A stretch of DNA of 64,000 nucleotides. It comes from Pseudomonadota bacterium. Its GTDB lineage: Bacteria; Pseudomonadota; Alphaproteobacteria; Sphingomonadales; Sphingomonadaceae. The notes under the pieces were generated by a model. That model made no database searches, was not told the origin of the DNA, and saw nothing but the letters and a program-made list of their open reading frames with translations. Numbering within the stretch: the stretch's first letter is position 1; every line of letters begins with the position of its first letter. Location: the NCBI GenBank assembly GCA_023389105.1, contig JAEWEY010000004.1, positions 62,001 through 126,000 on the forward strand, given 5' to 3'. The position numbers and the translations under genes were made by a program. Shown piece after piece: positions 18,992 to 26,287 of the stretch.

Positions 18992-19570
18992 ATGGCCACC
19001 AAGGCACAATCCGCTGAGGTCAACGACACGCAAGCGGTCGGCGGTTCCGACGGCGTCCGGCGCCGTGACTTCCTGAATGTTGCCGCCGTCAGCTTCGCCG
19101 GTGTGGGCGGCGTTGCGGCGCTGGCGCCGCTGCTGGTCCAGATGTCGCCGTCCGCCGACGTGTTGGCGTTGGCGACGACCGAAATCGACGTTTCGAAGAT
19201 TCAGCCTGGGCAGGGCGTGAAGACTACTTGGCGCAAGCAGCCCGTGTTCGTCCGCAATCTCACGCCTAAGGAAATCCAGGAGGCCAATGCGGTCCCAATG
19301 GGCGACCTGCGCGACCCGGAATCGCTTGCGCAGCGCACCAAGCCGGGCAAGACGAACTGGCTGATCACGCTCGGCGTTTGCACACACCTTGGCTGCGTGC
19401 CGCTGGGCATCGGCGAAGGCGAGAATCGCGGACCGTATGGGGGTTACTTTTGCCCGTGCCACGGTTCAGCCTACGACACGGCGGCGCGTATCCGGCAGGG
19501 GCCGGCGCCAAAGAATCTGGTGGTTCCGGAATACAAATTCACCGGGCCGACCACGGTCCAGATCGGGTAA
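18992..19570 (+). CDS. petA: Ubiquinol-cytochrome c reductase iron-sulfur (Rieske) subunit
   Basis: Rieske 2Fe-2S subunit of the cytochrome bc1 complex, 192 residues. It takes electrons from ubiquinol and passes them to cytochrome c1. The N-terminus carries a twin-arginine signal (RRRDFLNVAAVSF) whose hydrophobic part stays as the membrane anchor. The cluster-binding boxes are CTHLGC at residues 130-135 and CPCHGS at 154-159, giving two Cys, two His and the disulphide pair. ATG 18992 is preferred over the GTG 45 bases earlier because AAAGGGG precedes it at proper spacing. First gene of petABC; the cytochrome b gene follows after 15 bases. Confidence 0.97.
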   Translation: MATKAQSAEVNDTQAVGGSDGVRRRDFLNVAAVSFAGVGGVAALAPLLVQMSPSADVLALATTEIDVSKIQPGQGVKTTWRKQPVFVRNLTPKEIQEANAVPMGDLRDPESLAQRTKPGKTNWLITLGVCTHLGCVPLGIGEGENRGPYGGYFCPCHGSAYDTAARIRQGPAPKNLVVPEYKFTGPTTVQIG

Positions 19571-19585
19571 GGGGACGGTCGAGCA

Positions 19586-20899
19586 ATGAGTTTTTCCTGG
19601 GCCAAGGCCTACGAACCCAAGAATCCGTTCATGCGCTGGCTGGACGACCGGCTGCCGCTTCCGCGCCTGGTCTACGGCGCGATCGGTGGCGGGTACCCGG
19701 TGCCGCGCAACTTGAACTATTTCTGGAATTTCGGCGTCCTCGCCGGGATTTTCCTGACCGTGCAGATCGTCAGCGGCATCGTGCTGGCAATGCACTATTA
19801 CGCCAGCACGGGCGGCGCGTTCAATTCGGTCAACCAGCTGATCATGCGCGATGTCAGCGCCGGCTGGCTGCTCCGCTATGCACACATGAATGGTGCGAGC
19901 TTCTTCTTCATTGTGACGTACATCCACATCTTCCGCGGCCTTTATTACGGGTCTTACAAGGCGCCGCGCGAACTGGTGTGGATGCTCGGCCTCGTCATCT
20001 ATCTGCTGATGATGGCGACCGCGTTCATGGGTTACGTCCTGCCCTGGGGCCAGATGAGCTACTGGGGTGCGCAGGTTATCACCGGCTTCTTCTCGGCTTT
20101 CCCGCTGATCGGTGAGCCGCTGCGGGTCTGGCTGCTTGGCGGTTACGCGCCGGACCAGGCCGCGCTGACGCGCTTCTTCTCGCTGCACTACCTGCTGCCA
20201 TTCGTGATCGCGGCGGTGGTGATCCTGCACATCTGGGCGCTGCACATTCCGGGTTCCAGCAACCCGACGGGCGTCGACGTAAAGAGCGAGAAGGACACGC
20301 TGCCCTTCCACCCGTTCTACACGGCGAAGGACGGGTGGTTCGCCGGTACGGTTCTGCTGGCTTACGCGCTGGTGACCTATTTCGCGCCGAACTATCTCGG
20401 ACACCCGGACAATTATATTCCGGCCAACCCGCTGGCGACGCCGGCGCACATCGTGCCCGAATGGTATTTCTGGCCGTTCTACGCGATCCTGCGTTCGTTC
20501 ACGGTGGACTTCATCCTGCCGGCAAAGCTGTGGGGCGTGCTCGCAATGTTCGGCTCGATCCTGCTGCTGTTCTTCCTGCCGTGGATCGATCGTTCGCCGG
20601 TTCGCTCGGGAGCGTATCGCCCGGTCTTCAAGCGATTCTTCTGGCTGCTGGTCGCTGACGTCATCATCCTCGGCTACGTCGGCGGTGCGGAGATCAATGC
20701 CTTCAACGTGGCGCTGGGCCAGGCGGCGGCGGCTTATTACTTCCTCCACTTCCTGGTGATCCTGCCGTTGGTTTCCGCATTCGAAACCCCGCTGCCGCTG
20801 CCGAGCTCAATCTCGGAAAGCGTGCTCCATGGGGAAGCGGCTGAGGCTGCGCCGGCAGGCGTGAACAAGCCTGCGCGCGACACGGTCGTGGCCGGTTAA
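19586..20899 (+). CDS. petB: Cytochrome b subunit of the bc1 complex
   Basis: Membrane core of complex III, 437 residues, with eight membrane helices holding hemes bL and bH and both quinone sites. Heme-ligand histidines are seen in AMHYY and YAHMNG (helix B) and in LHYLLPF and LHIWALH (helix D). The Qo-site motif PEWYFWPFYAILR is intact. GGGG lies about a dozen bases before the ATG. It sits between petA and petC in the usual order, with 15- and 16-base gaps, so the three subunits are made from one mRNA. Confidence 0.97.
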   Translation: MSFSWAKAYEPKNPFMRWLDDRLPLPRLVYGAIGGGYPVPRNLNYFWNFGVLAGIFLTVQIVSGIVLAMHYYASTGGAFNSVNQLIMRDVSAGWLLRYAHMNGASFFFIVTYIHIFRGLYYGSYKAPRELVWMLGLVIYLLMMATAFMGYVLPWGQMSYWGAQVITGFFSAFPLIGEPLRVWLLGGYAPDQAALTRFFSLHYLLPFVIAAVVILHIWALHIPGSSNPTGVDVKSEKDTLPFHPFYTAKDGWFAGTVLLAYALVTYFAPNYLGHPDNYIPANPLATPAHIVPEWYFWPFYAILRSFTVDFILPAKLWGVLAMFGSILLLFFLPWIDRSPVRSGAYRPVFKRFFWLLVADVIILGYVGGAEINAFNVALGQAAAAYYFLHFLVILPLVSAFETPLPLPSSISESVLHGEAAEAAPAGVNKPARDTVVAG

Positions 20900-20915
20900 G
20901 GGGACAGGCAGACAC

Positions 20916-21854
20916 ATGCGTTTCATTCTCGGATTAATCGGCGCGGTCTTTGCCGGCGTCCTGCTGATCTCTTTCTTCAGCAACCTGGCGACCCATTTCA
21001 GCAACCCGCCGGAGCCGTTGCCCGCGGAAGAATTCCACGTCCCGCCCAAGCCGCTGCATCTCGCGTCGGATGGTCCCTTCGGCAAGTTCGACAAGGCGCA
21101 ACTGCAGCGCGGCTTCCAAGTATATTCGGAAGTCTGCTCCGCCTGCCATAGCCTGTCGCTCGTGTCGTTTCGCGATCTGAAGGAAATCGGGTACAACGAC
21201 GCGGAGATCAAGAAGATCGCTTCGGACTGGAAGACCCAGGTTCCGTCGATCAATCCGGACACGGGCGAAGCGGCAACGCGCCAAGCCTTGCCGTCGGACG
21301 CCTTCCCGGCACCGTTCGCCAACGAGGTTGCCGCACGTGCAGCGAACAACAATGCGCTTCCGCCTGATCTGTCTCTGATGACCAAGGCCCGTGAAGGCGG
21401 TGCGGCGTACATCCATTCGCTATTGACCGGCTATGCGGATCCGAAGACCTATCGGAACAAGGAAGGCATGGCGGTGCCTGCGGCTGCGCAGCCGCCGTCG
21501 CCGAACCTGCACTTCAACCCGTACTTCGCGAACCTGAACATCGCGATGCCGCCGCCGCTGACGAGCGCGGGCCAAGTGACCTACGCGCCGGGCAACCCGA
21601 AGCCGACGGTCGACCAGATGGCGACCGACGTGGCGGCCTTCCTCGTGTGGACGGCTGAGCCGAGCCTCGAGAGCCGTCATGCGGCGGGCATCGCGGTTTC
21701 GATTTTCCTGCTGGTTGCCAGCATTCTCGGCTACTTCGCCTATCGTCAGATTTGGTACGAAGCGAAGCGGGCAGTCCGCGTGACCGGTCCGCTCGAGGCG
21801 GAAAATCAGGCAAAGTCGAAGCGCGCCAAGACGAAGCAGGGCATTGCCGGCTAA
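20916..21854 (+). CDS. petC: Cytochrome c1 subunit of the bc1 complex
   Basis: Heme c subunit of complex III, 312 residues. It accepts electrons from the Rieske protein and gives them to soluble cytochrome c. It has an N-terminal signal or anchor (ILGLIGAVFAGVLLISF), the heme site CSACH at residues 74-78, and a Met-containing segment MPPPLTSAGQV that likely supplies the sixth heme ligand. A C-terminal membrane anchor (AGIAVSIFLLVASILGYFAY) is followed by a basic tail. GGGGAC lies upstream of the ATG. A strong intrinsic terminator follows 25 bases after the stop. Confidence 0.96.
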   Translation: MRFILGLIGAVFAGVLLISFFSNLATHFSNPPEPLPAEEFHVPPKPLHLASDGPFGKFDKAQLQRGFQVYSEVCSACHSLSLVSFRDLKEIGYNDAEIKKIASDWKTQVPSINPDTGEAATRQALPSDAFPAPFANEVAARAANNNALPPDLSLMTKAREGGAAYIHSLLTGYADPKTYRNKEGMAVPAAAQPPSPNLHFNPYFANLNIAMPPPLTSAGQVTYAPGNPKPTVDQMATDVAAFLVWTAEPSLESRHAAGIAVSIFLLVASILGYFAYRQIWYEAKRAVRVTGPLEAENQAKSKRAKTKQGIAG

Positions 21855-21878
21855 CTTGAAGACAAGATGATCAATTCG

Positions 21879-21918
21879 ACCGCCGGCATGCCAACCCGCA
21901 TGTCGGCGGTTTTCTTTT
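21879..21918 (+). terminator. Intrinsic terminator of the petABC operon
   Basis: ACCGCCGGCATG and CATGTCGGCGGT form a 12-pair stem (one G-T wobble) with the loop CCAACCCG, followed directly by TTTTCTTTT. This is a textbook Rho-independent terminator 24 bases after the petC stop. Because it sits in the upstream extension of the next open frame, it also argues that the peptidase starts at ATG 21933 and not earlier. Confidence 0.88.
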
Positions 21919-21932
21919 GGGGGGAAGTTTTG

Positions 21933-23525
21933 ATGCGGAAATGGGCCTGGTTGATCTCGGCGGCTCTCATGTCGAGTGCGGCCGCCGCCGCGACGCCGGA
22001 TACCTCGCGCATTGTCGATGAGGGCTTCAATCGCAGTCAGGTCATGGTCAATGCGCATGAGTTGCTCGACCGCATCGGGCCGCGCCTGACCATTTCGACG
22101 AATATGCGGCGTGCCCAGGATTGGGCGACCGCCAAATTCGCCACCTACGGTCTTACCAACATCCATCGCGAAGGTTTCGCCTTCGGCCGTGGCTGGGACC
22201 TCGTCAGCTCCAGCGTTCGCCTGAGTGGCCCGCGCGCGATGCAGCTGACCGCCATTCCGAATGCGTGGACACCGCCAGCGAAGGGCCTGACCGGTCCCGT
22301 GATCGTCGCTCCCATGAACCGGCCAGAGCATTTCGCCGCGTACCGCGGCAAGCTGGCGGGCAAGTTCGTGATGGTTTCTCTTCCGGGCGACGTGGCCGAA
22401 CCGTCCCAGGCGCCATTCCAGCGTTTGAGCAGCGACGAGATCGCCAAGGAAGACAAGTTCAACGTCCCGCATTTCGATCCAGCAGAGCAGAACGGCTTCC
22501 TAAAGCGGATCGATTTCTACCGGCAGATGGACAAGTTCCTCGCGTCGGAAGGCGCGCTGGCGATCGTCCGCCGCTCGCGGAACGATGGCAAGCTGATCTT
22601 CGGCGAAGGCTATCAGCATGCGGTCGGCGATACCGCGAAGCTGCCATCCGTCGAAGTCGGCGCCGAGGATTACCGCCGGGTCGCGCGCATGGCGAAGATG
22701 GGCGAGAACCCGGTTCTGACGATCGACAGCGACGTCCGCTTCCTTGACGACGACAGCAAGGCGTACAATGTCATTGCTGACATCCCGGGGAGCGATCCGA
22801 AGGCGGGCTACGTGATGGCCGGCGCGCATTTCGACAGCTGGGTCGCAGGTGATGGAGCGGCCGACAATGGCGCAGGATCATTGGTCGTACTAGAAGCTGC
22901 GCGGATCATTCGTCAGCTCGGCGTACGGCCCAAGCGCACGATCCGCTTCGCGCTTTGGGCGGGGGAAGAGCAGGGGCTCTATGGCTCCGCCAATTACGTT
23001 CAGCAGCATTTGGCTTCGCGGCCAGGCGCGATCGGTCCGGGCGGCACGTTGCTGTGGGACAATCTCATCCGCAACTACCCGGTCACGCCGCTGCCCGGCT
23101 ACAGCGCCCTGAAGGCATATTTCAACCTCGACAACGGGTCGGGAAAGATTCGCGGCATCTATGCGGAAGGCAATGCCGCGGCGGTACCCATGTTGCGCGA
23201 ATGGCTGTCGCCCTTCGCGTCGATGGGCGCGGGCACGGTCGTTGCCGGCCCCACGACCGGTACCGACCATGAACCGTTCCAGGCTGTGGCCATCCCTGGC
23301 TTCCAGTTCATTCAGGATCCGCTCGATTACGAAACGCGGGTTCATCACTCGAACATCGATACGCTCGACCATTTGAAAGCGGACGATCTGCGTCAGGCCG
23401 CTGTCATCATGGCGAGCATGCTGCTGTCGGCCGCCAACAGCGACAAGGACTTGCCGCGACCGCCGTTGCCAGCGCAGCCAACTGCCAGCGACCCATTCAA
23501 GGTCGACTACCCGGAGCCGAAATAG
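21933..23525 (+). CDS. Secreted M28-family zinc aminopeptidase
   Basis: Exported metallopeptidase of 530 residues. A signal peptide is clear (MRKWAWLISAALMSSAAAAA). The middle carries a PA-type insert (about residues 110-200). The M28 zinc ligands are visible in order: His in AGAHFDSW, Asp in AADNGAG, the Glu pair in WAGEEQGLYGS, Asp in FNLDNGSG and His in TRVHHSNID. It would trim peptides in the periplasm or outside. GGGGGGAAG precedes the chosen ATG. The frame stays open upstream to 21867, but that part is the petABC terminator. Confidence 0.92.
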   Translation: MRKWAWLISAALMSSAAAAATPDTSRIVDEGFNRSQVMVNAHELLDRIGPRLTISTNMRRAQDWATAKFATYGLTNIHREGFAFGRGWDLVSSSVRLSGPRAMQLTAIPNAWTPPAKGLTGPVIVAPMNRPEHFAAYRGKLAGKFVMVSLPGDVAEPSQAPFQRLSSDEIAKEDKFNVPHFDPAEQNGFLKRIDFYRQMDKFLASEGALAIVRRSRNDGKLIFGEGYQHAVGDTAKLPSVEVGAEDYRRVARMAKMGENPVLTIDSDVRFLDDDSKAYNVIADIPGSDPKAGYVMAGAHFDSWVAGDGAADNGAGSLVVLEAARIIRQLGVRPKRTIRFALWAGEEQGLYGSANYVQQHLASRPGAIGPGGTLLWDNLIRNYPVTPLPGYSALKAYFNLDNGSGKIRGIYAEGNAAAVPMLREWLSPFASMGAGTVVAGPTTGTDHEPFQAVAIPGFQFIQDPLDYETRVHHSNIDTLDHLKADDLRQAAVIMASMLLSAANSDKDLPRPPLPAQPTASDPFKVDYPEPK

Positions 23526-23606
23526 TCGGAACCCACTGAATTCACCGGGCATTCACCCGACGGAGCGCCAATCCCGACGTTCCTCCGGCGTGATGGAGAC
23601 TCGGAT

Positions 23607-24089
23607 ATGCGCGTTCCTTTTGCACTGCTCGCGGCAGCAAGCGCGGTCAGCCTCAGCGGCTGTGCTTACGGCCTATATGACGATGGTTTCGGTTACGGCG
23701 GCTACGGTCCGTACGGCGGAAGCAGCGTCTCGATCGGCGTTGGCTATGGCGGCGGTTACGGTGGCTACGGCTACGGCGGCTATGGCTACGGCTATCCGTA
23801 CAATGCCTATGGCGGCCACTACGGCGGGTACGACCCGTTCGGCTGGTACGGCGATTATTATTATCCCGGCACCGGGATCTACGTCTACGATCGGCAACGG
23901 ACCCGGCACGTCTGGAACGACCAGCAGCGCCGCTACTGGCAGGACCGGACCAACCGCTGGCAGAGTAGCCGCGGCACTACGAATAGCGGTTCCGGCGAGA
24001 ACTGGTCACGTTGGGACCGCAGCGGCGATCGTAGCTGGCGCGACACCCGCGATGGAACGACTTCAGACCGACGCAGGCATCACGATTAA
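23607..24089 (+). CDS. Gly/Tyr-rich lipoprotein
   Basis: A 160-residue exported lipoprotein. The lipobox LSGC places the lipidated Cys at residue 19. Residues 25-80 are almost pure Gly-Tyr repeats (GYGGYGYGGYGYGY type), a low-complexity segment likely to be flexible or self-associating. The C-terminal half is Arg/Trp/Gln-rich (QRRYWQDRTNRWQSS) and strongly basic. GGAG precedes the ATG by eight bases. Its stop shares TTAA with the convergent MaoC gene. Function unknown; a surface or peptidoglycan-associated structural role is a guess. Confidence 0.78.
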   Translation: MRVPFALLAAASAVSLSGCAYGLYDDGFGYGGYGPYGGSSVSIGVGYGGGYGGYGYGGYGYGYPYNAYGGHYGGYDPFGWYGDYYYPGTGIYVYDRQRTRHVWNDQQRRYWQDRTNRWQSSRGTTNSGSGENWSRWDRSGDRSWRDTRDGTTSDRRRHHD

Positions 24090-24547
24090 GAGTGCTGGTC
24101 AGCCGCGGGACGGCGGCGGATCAGAACGATCGAGATGAACGTCATCACTACCTCGCCATGTTGATTGGTGACGGTCGTCATGGTGCGGAAGGAGCCAATG
24201 TCCGGCCTGCTGCGGGACGGGGTCTTTTCTAGCACCTCGCCGCTGACCGTTAGCGTGTCCCCTGGGTAAACCGGCTTCTTCCAGCGCAATTCGTCGATCC
24301 CCGGTGAACCCAGGCCCGCCTGCTGTTCAGCGACGACCCGGCGCGCGATAACGGCCATCACCATCGCCGCCGTGTGCCAGCCGCTGGCAGCGATGCGCCC
24401 GAAGTGCGTCTTGGCGGCCTCCTCGTCCGACAGATGAAAGGGCTGGGGATCATACTTGCTGGCAAATTCCAGCACTTCTTCACGGGTCACGTCGTACGTG
24501 CCGAACACGGCTGGCTTGCCGATCTCAAGGTCTTCAAAATAGATCAT
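24086..24547 (-). CDS. MaoC-family (R)-hydratase
   Basis: Single hot-dog-domain protein of 153 residues. The hydratase-2 motif is clear: YDPQPFHLSDEEA contains the catalytic Asp and His, followed by the conserved FGRIAASGWHTAA and the CoA-binding region WKKPVYPGDTLTVSGEV. Such enzymes hydrate trans-2-enoyl-CoA to (R)-3-hydroxyacyl-CoA; the acyl chain here is unknown. ATG 24547 gives the usual start MIYFEDLEIG; a TTG two codons earlier is possible. It is divergent from the sulfotransferase gene with only 48 bases between the starts. Confidence 0.9.
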   Translation of the reverse strand: MIYFEDLEIGKPAVFGTYDVTREEVLEFASKYDPQPFHLSDEEAAKTHFGRIAASGWHTAAMVMAVIARRVVAEQQAGLGSPGIDELRWKKPVYPGDTLTVSGEVLEKTPSRSRPDIGSFRTMTTVTNQHGEVVMTFISIVLIRRRPAADQHS

Positions 24548-24595
24548 GGACAAGGCGCATAGCGGGCCTCCAAAGTTGGCGCTACGTTGCCGCCA

Positions 24596-26194
24596 ATGGC
24601 GACCCAGAGCCCGGACATCCGCCGCCTAGACCCGCGTCTGATCGAAGCCGCGGCGGCAATGCACGACGACCGGCTCGATATCGCCGAGCGAATTCTCAAA
24701 CCGTACCTCAAGAATAACCCGTTCGATGTTCGTGCGATCAGGATGCTGGCCGAGCTCGCGGCGCGCATTGGCCGCCTGAAGGATTCCGAAGGGTTGCTCC
24801 GTCGTGCGCTGGAAATCGCACCCGGCTTTACCCCGGCGCGAACAAACCTGGCGATGGTATTGGGAAGGCTTGGCCGGCCGGGTGAGGCCCTGGAGCTGAT
24901 GGACGAGGTGTTTCGCGCGGAGCCCGACGGCATCGGGAATCTCAACCTCAAGGCGGCTACCTTGGGGCGGCTCGGCGATTTCGAGCAGGCGCTGGAAATA
25001 TACGAGCAAGTGCTGGCGCGGGCCCCGAAACAGCCGCGCGTGTTGTTGAGCTACGGCCATATGCTGAAGACCGTCGGCCGGCAGGAGGAGGCCGTTGCCG
25101 CTTACCGCCGCGCGATCGCGCTCAATCCGGCGCTGGGCGAGGCATGGTGGAGCCTAGCCAACCTCAAGACGGTCAAGTTCGACGAGTACGACGTCGCCAC
25201 GATGGAAGAAGCGCTCCGCCGCTCCGACCTGAAGGATGACGACCGCTTTCACATCGACTTCTCGCTTGGTAAGGCATTCCATGACGTGGGACGCAGCGAA
25301 GAAGCGTTTCGTCATTACGCTGCCGGCAACGCCCTCCGCCGCAAATACCACCCTTTCAACGCCGACCATTTGATGGCGCTCGTCGACCGAAGCATTGAGC
25401 TGTTCACGGCGGACGTGCTGGCGCAACCGGGTGGGTGCGATGCGGCCGATCCCATTTTCATCGTCGGGATGCCGCGAGCCGGTTCGACGCTGGTCGAGCA
25501 AATCTTATCCTCGCATAGCCAGGTTGAAGGGACGACGGAGCTTGCGGACATGCCCGCGGTCGCGCGCGGACGCGGCAAATATCCCTCATCGGCGTTGGAA
25601 CTTGATGGGGACGCGCGCCGGGCTGCTGGCGAAGATTATCTCGGCCGCGCGAGCATCCAGCGCCGAACGGCGCGGCCTTTTTTCATCGACAAGCTGCCGA
25701 ACAACTGGATGTTCGTTCCGTTCATCCACCTCGTGCTGCCGAACGCGAAGATCATCGACGCGCGCCGGCATCCGCTCGGTTGCTGCATGTCCAACTTCCG
25801 CCAGCATTTCGCGCGGGGCCAGGACTTCTCCTACGACCTGAGCGATCTTGGCTTCTATTATACTGCGTATGTGCGTTTGATGGCGCACGTCGACGCAGTT
25901 TTGCCCGGCCGGGTTCACCGTGTCGTGTACGAACAAATGGTCAATGATACGGAGACCGAAGTTCGCGCGCTTCTCAACTATTGCGGACTACCCTTCGAGC
26001 ATGCCTGCCTCGAATTCTATAAGACCGAGCGTGCCGTCCGGACTCCGAGTTCCGAACAGGTGCGTCAGCCGATCTACCGAGACGCGACCGCGGAGTGGCA
26101 GCGATACGATCCGTTCCTTGACCCCCTAAAGGACGCACTTGGTCCTGTGCTTCAGGCGTATCCCACCGCGCCTGAGGCCTGGACGCAACGCTAG
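24596..26194 (+). CDS. TPR-repeat sulfotransferase family protein
   Basis: A 532-residue two-part protein. Residues ~15-245 are TPR helices (for example AEALEL-type pairs with the pattern LGRPGEALELMDEVF and RQEEAVAAYRRAIALNP). Residues ~275-525 form a sulfotransferase domain: the PAPS 5'-phosphate loop is PIFIVGMPRAGSTLVEQIL, and the 3'-phosphate region includes IDARRHPLGCCMSNF. It would move sulfate from PAPS to a polysaccharide, small molecule or protein; the TPR part probably holds the substrate. The acceptor is unknown. A TonB receptor gene follows after 93 bases. Confidence 0.88.
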   Translation: MATQSPDIRRLDPRLIEAAAAMHDDRLDIAERILKPYLKNNPFDVRAIRMLAELAARIGRLKDSEGLLRRALEIAPGFTPARTNLAMVLGRLGRPGEALELMDEVFRAEPDGIGNLNLKAATLGRLGDFEQALEIYEQVLARAPKQPRVLLSYGHMLKTVGRQEEAVAAYRRAIALNPALGEAWWSLANLKTVKFDEYDVATMEEALRRSDLKDDDRFHIDFSLGKAFHDVGRSEEAFRHYAAGNALRRKYHPFNADHLMALVDRSIELFTADVLAQPGGCDAADPIFIVGMPRAGSTLVEQILSSHSQVEGTTELADMPAVARGRGKYPSSALELDGDARRAAGEDYLGRASIQRRTARPFFIDKLPNNWMFVPFIHLVLPNAKIIDARRHPLGCCMSNFRQHFARGQDFSYDLSDLGFYYTAYVRLMAHVDAVLPGRVHRVVYEQMVNDTETEVRALLNYCGLPFEHACLEFYKTERAVRTPSSEQVRQPIYRDATAEWQRYDPFLDPLKDALGPVLQAYPTAPEAWTQR

Positions 26195-26227
26195 CGAAAC
26201 AATTTGTGTCGGTTTGCCGACCTTAGA

Positions 26228-26256
26228 TTGACAAATTTAGCGTGCCGGTGTGCGAT
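26228..26256 (+). promoter_or_regulatory. Candidate sigma-70-type promoter of the TonB receptor gene
   Basis: A perfect TTGACA at 26228-26233 is followed after 17 bases by TGCGAT at 26251-26256 (three of six to TATAAT). The start codon of the receptor is 32 bases downstream. The intergenic stretch is A/T-richer than its surroundings. Confidence 0.45.
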
Positions 26257-26287
26257 TGCCCCACATAAAGAATGGGGGGCATTCGAC

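Noticed and set aside
19466..20749. 427-codon open frame on the minus strand inside petA-petB
   Set aside because: Highly charged, without membrane or domain features; the plus-strand cytochrome b is unmistakable.
21867..21932. Upstream start for the M28 peptidase
   Set aside because: This part forms the petABC terminator hairpin, and the signal peptide begins at ATG 21933.
23690..23830. Short repeats that could suggest a CRISPR array
   Set aside because: They are codon-level Gly/Tyr repeats inside a lipoprotein gene, without regular spacers or constant repeat length.
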